A stretch of DNA of 64,000 bases from Aphelocoma coerulescens (taxonomy: Eukaryota; Chordata; Aves; Passeriformes; Corvidae): contig NC_091015.1 in the NCBI RefSeq assembly GCF_041296385.1, positions 51,774,345-51,838,344 of the forward strand. The letters are read 5' to 3'. Positions 1-12,100 of this stretch are shown piece by piece. The translations under genes were made by a program, and so were the position numbers. The notes below the pieces were generated by a model, which searched no databases, had not been told where the DNA came from, and saw only the letters and a program-made list of their open reading frames with translations. Each line of letters starts with the position of its first letter. Position 1 is the first letter of the stretch.

Positions 1-3000
1 GCAACTACCATGTTTATGCCTGCATGCTGAAAGAATGTACAAAGTTGCATTAAGCTCTGGTTTTCTTCCACTTTTTTTTTTTATATTCTTAAACTCTGAC
101 TTTTACAGTGTTGCAGACACTTCCGTGCACACTCAGGTAACACACATTGTCCCAGTTATGGAAGATCTTTGCCTCTGACAGAAAAAATCATGTGCTATGC
201 ATCTCTCAAACCACCATCATAAATGTAAACCATCAAGAAAACTTGCTCTCTTTAGTAACCCTGGAAAAAGTCTTTAAAAAATCTACTGAAAAGGAGACAT
301 CATTAACAACAGGGTTTTTGAAATGATGCGAGTTGTTTATAGGAGTTGTCCAAGCATTTTCTCCGCGCTCACTCTTTCTTTATAAAGCTAATTCTGTATA
401 AAAGGGCTTTTGAAGCGTGTGACCTTTGTTTCACAATTTTTAAAAAATTGGAAAAAAAGGAGTAAATTTAGAAACATTTTTCTTGATTGTGGAAAACAGC
501 TGTATTACAACAGAATTACCTTTGCTTCTTATATATTCTGTACAAAAGGCAAGTAAATAAAGACACCCTGCATTTTCACAGTCTGGCACTCATCCAAGTT
601 ACTTGGAACTATGTAAAACAGGTATAAAATACAAGGGGTCTTCTTTTCCTTTATACCAAGACCCTCACCAAACCCCTCGGGGAGCAAATCCCCTGATAAG
701 TAAAACCTCACTAGATTTTCTATCAGCTGAAGCAGTATTTTAGCTCCCCTCCAATAAGGTGTAAATTCCCAGACTAGCTCAAAGGCCCAGGTAAAGGAAG
801 AGGTCCAGCATAATTTTAAGAGCCAGGTGCTGGTTGATACCCTTATGGCTTCAGTGTTAAGTTGCATTCAAGTTGCACTCAAGGAAGATCCTGGAAACTA
901 CAGGCCTGTCAGTATCACTTCAGTGCCCAGTAAAATCATGGAAAATATTATTCTGGAAGGTATATAAAAACACCTGGAGGACAGAGCAGTCACTGGTCAC
1001 AGCCAGCATGGCTTCATGAGGGGAAAGTCCTGCTTGTCGAACCTGATATCCTTTTATGACAAGGTAATCCACCTAGCTGATCAAGGGAAGCAAGTTGATG
1101 TAATATGTTTGGATTTCAGTAAAACTTTTGATACTGTATCAAAAGTATCCTTCTGACCAAAATGTCCAGCACACAGCTGGATTAACACATTGTGGGATGG
1201 GTGAGCAACTGGTTCACAGGTTGGGCAGAAAGGGTTACAGTGAATGGGGTGACATCAGACTGGTGACCTGTCACCAGTGGGGTTCCACAGGGCTCCATCC
1301 TTGGCCCTGTGCTCTTTAGCATCTCATTAAGAAACAGGATGCAGGACTTGAAGGAATACTAAGTTTGCTGAGGACAGTAAATTGGGAGGAGCTGTCAACT
1401 CTCTCGAGGGCAGACAGGCCCTGCAGAGAGACCTTGACAAATTAAGAGAGATGGGCAATCACCAACTGTATGAAGTTTAACAGAGGCAAGTGCTGGATTC
1501 TGCACCTGGACAGGGCAACCCTGGCTGTGTGTATACACCAGGGAAAGAGAGGCTGGAGAGAAGAACTGTGGAAAGGGACCTGGTCAAGGGAAAGTTGAAC
1601 ATGAGTCAGCAGTGCCCTGGCAGCCAGGAGGGCCAACCGTGTCCTGGGGGGCATCAGGCACAGCATCACCAGCCAGGCAAGGAAGGGGATTGTCCCGCTC
1701 TGCTCTGCACTGGGGCAGCCTCACCTCGAGTGCTGGGGGCAGTTTTGGGAGCCACAATGTAAAGAAGACATTAAGCATTAGAGTGTCCAGGGGAGGGCAA
1801 CAAGGATGGTGAAGGGTCTGGAAGGGAAGCCTGGTGAGGAGTGGCTGAGGTCACTTGGTCTGCTCAGCATGGAGAAGGGGAGACTGAGGGGAGACCTCAC
1901 TGTGGTGTTCAGCATCCTCAGGAGGGGAAGAGGAGGGGCAGCTACAGATCTCTTCACTCTCATTACCAGTGACAGGACCCGAGAGAATGGCCTGAAGCTG
2001 AGTCAGGAGAGGTTTAGACTGGATATCAGGAAAAGGTTCTTCACCCAGAGGGGTAGTTGGGCAATGGAACAGGCTCCCCAGGGAAGTGGTCACAGCACAA
2101 GCCTGACAGAGTTCAAGAAGCATTTGGACAACACTCTCAGGCACATGGTGTGGTTCTTGGGGTGTCCTGTGCAGGGCCAGGAGCTGGACTCGAGGATCCT
2201 GATGGGTGCCTTCCAACTCAGCATATTCTATGATTCTATGATTCTAATGCACAGTGCCACGAGGTTTGAGTAATAATTTGGCAGTGTATCAAAACCAGCA
2301 AAGCTTTAAGTCAGTTATCATGCAGAAGTGGGATAGGCGACGGCTATTTTTTACTTGATTTGTAAGAAAGCAGCACTTGTCTTTAGATCACATGGTGTCA
2401 GAATACCAGATTGGTTATTATGTGTGCTGCTGGTGCCAGTTACTCCCAGTTATTAATTCAGCACTTGTAAACTTAGGTGTCAGTGAAAAAACATCTGTAT
2501 GTCTGACACTCCCTGGATTTCATACTTCCCATCATTTTTGTTAAGCCTTCATTATGCACTTCTGCAGCACCAACCACTACTAAACTACTGTTTTTCAGGA
2601 AAAGTCTCTCCACATTTGGTACTTTGTCAAAAACCTATCGCTAAAAAGAAAAGCGCAGGTGGTGTTTGCTCTCTGCGCTGGTTTCCTCGGAAAGGTCACT
2701 GGCGAGGACTCGGCGCTCTCCCCACACGCCTCCTACATTCTCAGTACTCTACATTCATGGCAGCAAACACTACTCTCGAACACAAATCGAAGAGACAAGT
2801 CAGTGACAAAACTACTTCTAGACTGATAACGGCAGAATGCTACCAAGACAACTCCATAGAAAACCCACTGAAGCAGGAGCAAAATTCAGGTCACTTCTTA
2901 GCAAAGCTCATCACGAATTATTATTATTAATTTTTTTTAAAACCATTTTTTGTAAAACTTTTATCTTGGCAGCCAGATATCCCCTTGTGATGTGCTAATT

Positions 3001-3077
3001 CAAACAGGCTGACGTGGGACCACCTGACCCCACCTGGTACCAAAGGCTTCCGAATTTTTTTATAGCTTCTCAGAAAA
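1..3077 (-). other. MTURN: Presumed MTURN 3'UTR, extending past the window edge
   Basis: This is the sequence downstream of the MTURN stop. Read by eye on the minus strand I find no AATAAA or ATTAAA in it, so the transcript end probably lies beyond base 1. Mammalian MTURN mRNAs are known for long 3'UTRs. A CR1 LINE copy lies in it in antisense orientation. The UTR assignment is inference. Confidence 0.45.
885..2255 (+). mobile_element. CR1 LINE, 5'-truncated, plus strand
   Basis: Degenerate reverse-transcriptase reading segments are visible: DPGNYRPVS near 895, a HGFMRGKSCL-like motif near 1015, a LDFSKTFDT-like motif near 1115 and a GVPQGSILGP-like motif near 1280. These are broken by stops and frameshifts. 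The copy ends at about 2224-2250 in tandem ATTCTATG units, the diagnostic CR1 3' end. There is no poly(A) tail, as expected for CR1. It is an old, dead copy lying antisense to MTURN. Confidence 0.9.
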
Positions 3078-3188
3078 TCACTGCTGACTGACACCCATCT
3101 GTTGGTGATCGGCTTCTGGTTCCTCTTCTTCCACATCTGCGTTATATTCTTCAAATGCATCATCATCAACATCTGGAAGCCCAAGTAG
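3078..3188 (-). CDS. MTURN: MTURN coding exon 3
   Basis: Residues 96-131 and the TGA stop (111 bp), after a TTTGTAG acceptor. It encodes the acidic carboxy terminus (LLGLPDVDDDAFEEY onwards). Confidence 0.95.
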   Translation of the reverse strand, partial: LLGLPDVDDDAFEEYNADVEEEEPEADHQQMGVSQQ

Positions 3189-6100
3189 CTACAAAGAAGA
3201 GAAAATACTGTGTAACAGTGAATTACCCACTCGTGCAGCTTTGCTGCAAATCTTCACACAAATCCTACGTGCACTTCTTAAAAACCTCAAACCCTGGAAT
3301 AACAGTATTGCATAATGATCTTGACTCTCTTTCTCTCCCTCCTGGGATAAAGAAAGATTTGAAAATGCATCCTCACACCAAATTAAGTGCTCAGAGACCG
3401 GAAGATAAATAAAACCAAAACAAAGCACTTGCAAAAAGCTTCACATTCTTCCCTGAGGTCGCATTATGAATTGTTGAGTGTTTAGACTTGGCAGTGGTTT
3501 AACTTCAGAAAGAACCACGATAATACTGTAGCAGTATTTATCTTGGTTTAAGATTGTTTTTTGTCAGCCCTATAAAAGCCAAAGAAGAGACCATCCTCAC
3601 GCAGGACTGGATAATGTGGAGTAGGCAAGGAGTGCCTAAAAAGCTAAAGAACCCACCATGTCAAGTGTTTCTCTTGAACCCTTCACTCCATCACACCAAA
3701 GTCTTGCATGCTGGGTGAAGCCCTTGCAGTGAGAAATAATGTGTATTCCGCTGGAATAGTGTCCCTTTAAACTTCTGCAAATTAGATTTGGGCTTGGAAG
3801 GAACTGCCAGCCCATCCTCCTTGGAGAATGTTCGGATGCCTCCACCTGATGGCTCCGATCACTGCAACATCACTTCTTCACCACAGGAAAAGGAGCAAAC
3901 AGCCATGTTTGAACTTTTCCCCTCTCTCCCAAAAGGTTGCCAAGCCAACAGAAGTCAGGGAGACAGATAAACCAAGTAACAGTCAAAATAATGTATGTTG
4001 TGGAAATCTCATATTAGAATCCTACACTAACAGCTATTAATAGCCACAAAGCAAAATCATAGGCCAGGCATTACTGAGAATAACGTGTATTTAGCTTGCC
4101 GGGGCTGGAAGAGCAGCACAGATGCATGTAACACCCTCTTTGGAGAGTGATGCAGCTGTTAGCTCTTCAAAGAGGCAAAGCCCAGAAAAATCATGAGGAG
4201 GGTGACACTCTTTAGGTGAGAGCATGGAAATGAGAAGGCTGCAACAAGGCAGATTTTCAGGGAAAACTGAACTAATTCAGCCTGTGATCGACATTCAAAA
4301 TTATTCAGTGGACACAAATACAACATACAGAATTAGCTTCTGGGTGCAATGAAGCTTGCATTCCTCACTGTCAGTGGGAGAAAATCAGATTTTTAGTTGC
4401 AGGGTTTCTTCAGCAGGGAAATGGAAGGAGAATTTGCTGACTAAATCCCCTCCTTCGCATTTTAAAAACACTTACGGAGAGACCCCAAATGGAAAACGTT
4501 CTTGTTTTCTGAGCAGAACAAAGTAATTGTTCCTGTGCGTACATATTTTTCAAATCAAATGCTTAACTGAACAAGAACTCCTCAGTTCATTTTCAGGATT
4601 TGGGGGTTTTATTTTGTGTTGAAGCTAAAATTAAAATACTCCGCTTTCAAAAGGCAAAAGCAAGGATTCTTTCTAGACTTTGTTATACACTAGTATTATT
4701 TTTGCTAAACTAATCTGGTATATTCAAAGTAAATGTGAGTGTTGTACTCCTGTTTGTATCACGTGGCAGAAAGAGTTTTGACTGCATTTTTTTTTTTCCC
4801 ATCTCTGGTCATAATTCCTCTTTGATTTGCAAGGAAATGAGTCACATGAATCTTCATTTTATGGGTTACTGTAAGCCTTTCCCATGCAAAATTAGCATGG
4901 AAAACACAACATGCACCACAAGAACCGCAAAGACATACACAATCCCAAAGGATGGGAGTACATCCTGCTTTTCACACATCCCGTCTCTCTTTGCCATCAG
5001 GAAATCCGGCTCCTCTTTCCCTGGAGCAGCATAAATCAGAGGGAGCAGTGTAAATCAGAGTGATGCTGCAGACCTTAGTGGTTTTATGGAGGAAGAACGG
5101 GGATGGGATGGGATGGGATGGGATGGGATGGGATGGGATGGGATGGGATGGGATGGGATGGGATGGGATGGGATGGGATGGGATGGGAAGCTCCTCCAAT
5201 GGAGATGCAGTTTTATTCTCTTGCAGACATTTTACGAGCCTCCCAGGCAACAAGGACCACAAAGGTCTTGTTTTTAGGTGTCACATCCTGTTGCTTCCCA
5301 CAGGATTATGGTGGCCCCTCTGTTAACCCCTTACTGCTCTCTGGACTGCAATGACAAATCTGCCCACACCTTCAACAAAAGGAGGGAGGATCAGGGTCCA
5401 AAGCGCGGGGAGCTCCATAAACATTGGGACAAAACAGAAGGACACTGCACAAAAGATAAGGACAGAATAAGATGACGAAGATGGCTTGGGCAGACCCTAC
5501 ACTGATTCCCACCTTGTCTTCTTTCACACACGCTAGTTTCTGCTTCTAGTCCATAGCTGCTGCATATGTTATCAGCTATGCAGCAGACTTGAAATGACTT
5601 AACTGGAGAGGAAAACAAGGAGAAAAGAGATAAAACAGAAAACCGGGGTAGAAAGAGAGAGCTGATCCATCAGCAGAAAAGCCAAGGGGAACAAAACTGC
5701 CAGGCTGGGATGCATGGCTAGGAGGTGGTCAGGGGCACGGTGAGGAGGGAGGGAGGATAACAACCAGCAGCATTGCCTGAACTACAGCTATTTATTTCTG
5801 CTGGCCAAACTACCCATATGGAGGTAAAGGAAAGGTCACTGGGATATGCATGAATTCAGTGAATATGGCATAAATGGCTTTCACACTGCAGACTCCCCAC
5901 TTCAGATGCAGGCTTTTCAGGCTGAAGATGAGCTCAGTATGGGACCCCTGGAATTTGCTGCTGAATTGTATGACTCATGCCTTGGTTTCCTGCAAACTTT
6001 GCCAGTTGGTGTGATGTCCCTCAGGCGTTTCTTATATTTGCCTAACTCTTTCAAAGTGCCCTGATTTTACAAATAACCCAGTAGTCACTAACTCACGGAA

Positions 6101-9100
6101 GCAGAGTGACGCCATCTCCTACTAAAAGCTGGCACACAAGCACACTGAAAAATAAACCAAGTACAAGACTGAGCTTTAGTGGTCCATGTGATGCTACACT
6201 AGAGATAACACAGTTCTGTTGAATCCCTGTGGGAAGGACTTAGTCTCCAGGCAGATATGCTTAAAAGCACCAGCATGGGCACCTCCTAGCACCAGAGCAT
6301 GGCACCTCTGACACCATAGAGATCAAGGCATGGGAAGAGATGGGATGCTTTGAGGCAAATAACAGTATTTGAGCTCAGTGATATTGGTTGATATCATGTA
6401 CCTTCATGGTGTCTAGCACTCTTGGATGCTCCCTGAATAACTGGATAAGGCAAATCACAGAGTTTTGTAGAAACTGACCCAGGAAGGCAGTAATGGGTAG
6501 AGACAATATGCCCCTCACCACCTTCAGGAAAGAAACACCTTGACCTTGTCTAAAGCAGGACTTAGAGGTGTGGTTTAGTTGTTGCAGGCAAACTAGCACT
6601 TTTTAAAAGCTTTGTCTAATTAAATATCCTGCTTGGCACTGTGCTTAGGCCCCTAAAACATTAGGGAGAGATGCCTGAGAGCAGGGAGCAGACCTAGACC
6701 ACCCTTACTGCCTTCCAGGGAAGACTGGCGAGCAGAGGGAATTCTCCGTCTCTCACTGAGAGGGATGCCAACTGCTGGGCATTCATGTTCTCGCTGTCTC
6801 CAAAACACAGGGCTCAGCAGCATGAAAAGCCAGTCCCTTCCCCCTCCACAGCCCCAGGGTAAGCTCATGGAGACATGGCTGGGCTGTTATCATGAACATG
6901 CAGAGCAGGGCTGAGCTGAGTTACTGGAAGAAGTTGTTTTTGGAGCCCTCAGTTATGGGAAGGCAGATGATCATGCTGTGCACAAGGGCGTGGAAAGCTG
7001 CAGATGCACTGCCACTGTTCTCTTCTAAATATTTCCCTTCAAAGGACCCCAACAGAGAATTTCAGAACTGTCTAATAATCATGGATGTCCACTGGGAATA
7101 CCAAAACAGAGAAGACTTTCAGAAGGTGCTTAGAAAGCACCTGCTAAAAACCTGGTCCCCAGTGTCCGAGACTGAGAGCCAGGACCACGAGATACTTCAC
7201 AAAAGCTCAGTCTGACCTTCAGTTGTAGTTTTTTCCTAAACTGCCATTTTTAAAACTGGAGTTTGCCAGCTGGTCTCTGTCAGCTGACTTGCTTGGGATA
7301 GAGGAGAAGAAATGCCCTGCAAATGCACTGTTGCCTTGAAGCTGAGAGCAAGGTGGTCTCATTAGTAAAACGGGTCCAGCAGAGAAAGGACAGGAGACAG
7401 TGTGAAGTGATGCCAAGGAAATAATTTCTCAATACTGGAGAAAAGTGGTTTTGTTCTGGCAAAAGCCTGAGGGTGCAAAATAACTGTTTCCATACATCTA
7501 TTGTAACACCATTCAATTTTTAAAATCTTTCCTCCCATGTATGTGCTATTTTTAAAAGTTACAACGAGGGCAGAATGTCAATACATTCCTTATTAGACTT
7601 GTCCACACATAGCCATACCTCAAATGATAAACCCAGTTTTGTTATGCTGATGCAGTTCTCTCAATACTAGGTCAAAGGAGAATCTGAGAAACAATCTCTG
7701 TGGTACATCCAAGAGAAAATGAAGAGGTATTTGATTACAGTCTACAAGAGGTCTCTGGCAACTGAGGACACCATTTTTGAGCAAACAAAAGCAAAATGAA
7801 ATTCAACAGCTAGGAAACAAAACTAGAAAAATGCAGATTGTAAACAAAAGAGTTATTCAGAGCACCATAACTAGCCATGAGAAGAAAAAGTGCTCAGCAG
7901 TGGTGTATCCTTTAAGTCACCTGAACACTTTACATCAAGAGTGGGTGTCTTTGGAAAAGACATATTCTAGTTCAATCTCAATTTATGTGCTTGGTTGTGG
8001 GAATCATGAGGTGAAATGTGATGTATTAATGAAGGGCCCAGGCTACATGAGCATAACAGTCCCCCTTGCTTCGGACCTTTTTATTCTAAAGAGTAGCTCA
8101 ACTTGGTTTGAAGCAAATTTCTCAGTAACTTAAGCTATGCTGGAATAAATGTGGTTTAAATGAAATAAGTAACCTGTACCAATTTAATTAAGTCTTTTTG
8201 AAGTCCTCTTTAGTTAAACCAATGGAAGTTTCTCATCAAAGGCACAGCTTCCCTGAGCAGGAGAAAACAGCTATGAATATCCTAGAGCCCAATATTGTTC
8301 CAGGAAACATATTTTTGTATGTTTTCACAATTACAAGCAGCTGTAGTGACAGATCAGATTTCCAGTCCTTTCTAAGAAAAGTGTGCATCTGTTCTATTTA
8401 TTTCTAGCCTCTCAGAGGATTCTTTAAAATGATGCTCTTTTATGTCGACCAGCTGTGGCGATCCTTGCAAACCATTGCAAGGGTGTAACACAGGGAGGGC
8501 CAGTGTTCTCATATCGGTGCTCCAAGCCCTCCCTTTTGCACTAAATACTTGGGATACATTTCCAGTCTTCTCAACTAGTCACACAGAAAAATACAGGAGG
8601 GAAAAGGTCTACATTTTCAGTTGAGTATAGAAACGTCCATTGGTGAACTTTCTCATGAACATCATGAGAGAATGGCTCTGGCTACAAACCTTCACCCCGC
8701 TTTGCACCAAGCCCTTAGCCAAACCCAAGCATTCAAAAGGAGAGTCTGTTTAAAGGGAGCATTTGGCAAAAATGAAGGACAATGGCCAGCCTAAGACACC
8801 TCGCCCTGATGAAATCCAGGCTTTGGCACAAATCTTAGTGTTAAACAAGGACAGAGAAAGCTGAGTAGTAGCAAAACAGAAAAATACAGGCCCCCTCCCC
8901 ACAAAACCCAGCTTCTGTTCCAACTTCTTCTCAAGCAGAGACCAAACCAGCATTTCCAAATACCAAGTGGCAACCATCCTAATAGCAAAATCTACATCAC
9001 TTGGGGGAAAAAAAACCCCAACCATAAAATAAAATAAACCACCCTGAGGAGAGACCATTCTTCCAGCTTCTCAGAGGTTTACTCTTGCTGTTCATATCCT

Positions 9101-12100
9101 TGCAAAACTCCCCAATTCCAGTGCCAGGAAACAACTCTGCCACAAAGTCCCACAGCGCTGACTCGTATCCCGTTCCTCGGAGTCAGCGCTGCATCAGCAG
9201 GACGTGAGTCCTTGCCCGCTGCCACCGGCTGACACACCAGTTGGCCTCCCATCCCGCCCAGGAATCTCATCCTCTCAAACACAGAGATGGAAATAAAGAG
9301 GCAGCTGACTTCCAAGAAGCAATTTCCAATTGCCTGATGGTAGCTTAAGTGCTAACACTCCTGTACCCAGGCAGCTAACTGGAGATGTAAATCTCTGGAG
9401 AAGAAAAAACACCTTGCTCTATCCAGTGCTGTCCCATTAAAAGTCACAGGTAACTGTCAATGTTTAGAAGGAAAAAAAAAAACAAACACTTACAGGTCTG
9501 AAGGATTTGAAGACTTTTTCCAATATTTCATGGAGTGTCTTTTTCCCACAGGAGGAGATGTAATCCTGTGCGAGCTGCAGAAAAGGTAAGCAGTCCTCAC
9601 TTTCGCTCCACACGTGCTGAAAGCCAACAGCAACACAAGAAAGGAAAGGCATTAACAGGAATTCACGCCAACCTTTCCATGTGATTTTATAAGGTGACAT
9701 GTTGTAAACATCTGCCAAAGTACACTGAGCCTCCTGCAGTTCAGATCCGCCCTGGGGACAGGCACTGCAGGCCGCTTCAGAAGCCACGTTTCTGAGGAGG
9801 AACCTGGATTTTATTAACATGATGCGTCAGAAAACAGGGAAATCGAACCAGAAGTGGAAATGCCTCGTGGTTGCACCAGCCATGAAGGGTACACACACTT
9901 TGCACACGCACATTTTACCTATAAAGGTGCTTTTGGTTTGACATCAGCCCTGCTCAGACCTGGAAGCCATGTTGGGTTTTCTCTTTTTCTGCATCACCTG
10001 CTGCGGTGAAGCCCTCAGGAAGAGCTAAAGCATCTCTTTGTCTTCCTGGCGTTAGTGCAAATATGATGCAACCCTGGAGGTGGAACTTGATGTGTAATTC
10101 TCTCGACAGTGCAGAAGAAAAGATGCAAAATCCGCCTGCAGGCTAGACACAGAGCCAAGAGAGATGTTTGGGCACTCACAGCATCCTGATGCTTTGAGCC
10201 TCCCACCCTGTTTTGAGATTTACTCCCCCTGGAACCCGATCTTCTCTTCCGAGGCAGGCACATTAAACCCATTTGAGATCTTCCTCTTGTCTTACTCCTG
10301 CTTTGGAGATGCTGGTTCTCCAGCCTTACTCTGTGAAGCCTCTCTCAAAACTGATGTTTATTCTGCTGCTAGGAGGTTCTTTGAAATAGATCTGGCAAGC
10401 GATGGAGGGAGCACCCAGGCAACAATTCTTCCTGTGCGCAAGGGCACAAGCTAATGCATCACCTTAAACACCTTCTGTTGGAAGACTTCGTGCATGGGAC
10501 TGTCTTAGGCAGCCTGCCACACAGAGAAGTGCAATACTGCCAAATTGGTTTGAGACTCTTGTACCTCTCTTTTTGCACAGCAGCTCTTTTCCCCAAAGTG
10601 CCCTTTTACTTGCTACAAACAGCAGGTTATGCTTAAACAAGGAAAGAGGAGGATCTCTCCGAAGCTTAACTAACATTCAGGGAAAGGCTCAAAACAACAG
10701 ATGTTTCAATCCCTAGCACAAGGCTTGCATGGTGCCTTCCTCTTCAGCGGTGAGTACCTGCCAGGGATGCAGTTTTGCACTTAATAAGAGAGCAGTATTT
10801 AACATCACCTAAACTGCACCTTTAAGATAAAACCTGTAACTGCTTTGCTATGAACCTCACTTGACCTACATTTTCTTCACTGCTTGTTGCACTTTACATG
10901 CATAAACATAGCGAAATGTTTTGTTATGAAAGCAGCCCTGAATTACTGAGTAGGTTCTGCTCTTTCCTTACAACCAAAGTCATCTCTTAACCATTCTGGC
11001 AATAAAAATAAGTTCTTTACAGTCTTGCCAACTCTCAAACACACATACCACAAGTCTCATGATACTTCATGCCATCTTAAGAGTCATGGGCCTTGCAATC
11101 CTATAAATATACAACTAAATCTCAGCTTCTGTTTACAAGAAAAAAAAGCAGAAAAAAAGTCTGCACTTCGTGATTTCTATGGCCTAAAAAGGCAGAAGGT
11201 ACATGAAGTGAAATCAGAATGAACACTTCCAAATCACATTTTAAGAACAGCCATAGGAGAAGGTTTTGGAGGTCTGGCCCATGATTTCTTCATACTTGGG
11301 GTTAGTAATAACTGTTTAGTTACTCCTTCAGAGCTGAATGTTGCAGCTTGGCAATTCCTGGCTCGTGCTAAACCTGTTGCAATTGTTTATGTATATAAAA
11401 TGATTATGACTGCTGAGATCCTCATTCTTGTTTAAACTGTGGCTTCTTTTGACTACCAGAGCTATACACAGCAGCTTCCACATAAAAGAAAATCAGGCCC
11501 TGTCCTTTAATAAGTAATAGCAGGTTTGTTCCCCAGGGAAAGTTAACTCCATGTTGTCCTATCATGTTTTTACAATCTCATTTCAAGCTCCACCACATTT
11601 TAGACTCCAGTGTGAATTCATCAGCAGTAGGCAGAATAAGATGATCTAGCATAAGGGGAAAACCTAAGAGAATAACCTGATCACTGAGCTTTTGACGACA
11701 TTGTTTTGCATAGCATCATAGGACAATTAGCAAGTAAGGATTCCAAAAATCTTCCCATCTGCAGAGGATTTTAAATGCTGACTGCAGCAACAAACGCACT
11801 ACAAAAAGTTTCACGTGCCATTAAATGAGTGCATGCACCTCATTCAGAAATGGGTTGATTTAATCTTTTCCCTCATGAACCTCAACCATAACAAAAAACA
11901 GGGTTGTAATGCCTGTAGGTTCAGCTGCATCTACAGCTCTCTGTGGTGGTTCAGTGCTGCACCCAGGCAGCGCAGGAACTGTCTCAGTACTGACTCACCC
12001 ATCTCCAGAGGAACCTGCAAAAGGAATTTCGGCCTTTCAAAATAAAAACAAACGTAATTTGAGGATTCAGCTCCTGCTTAGAAAGTTCAGTAAGGCTGCA

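Noticed and set aside
1806..2273. 155-codon open frame on the plus strand
   Set aside because: It lies within the CR1 3' region, outside the element's reverse-transcriptase frame, and is common in CR1 tails.
5060..5354. Several overlapping open frames with GMGWD or SHPIP repeats
   Set aside because: Artefacts of the (GGGAT)n repeat, whose unit has no stop codon in any frame on either strand.
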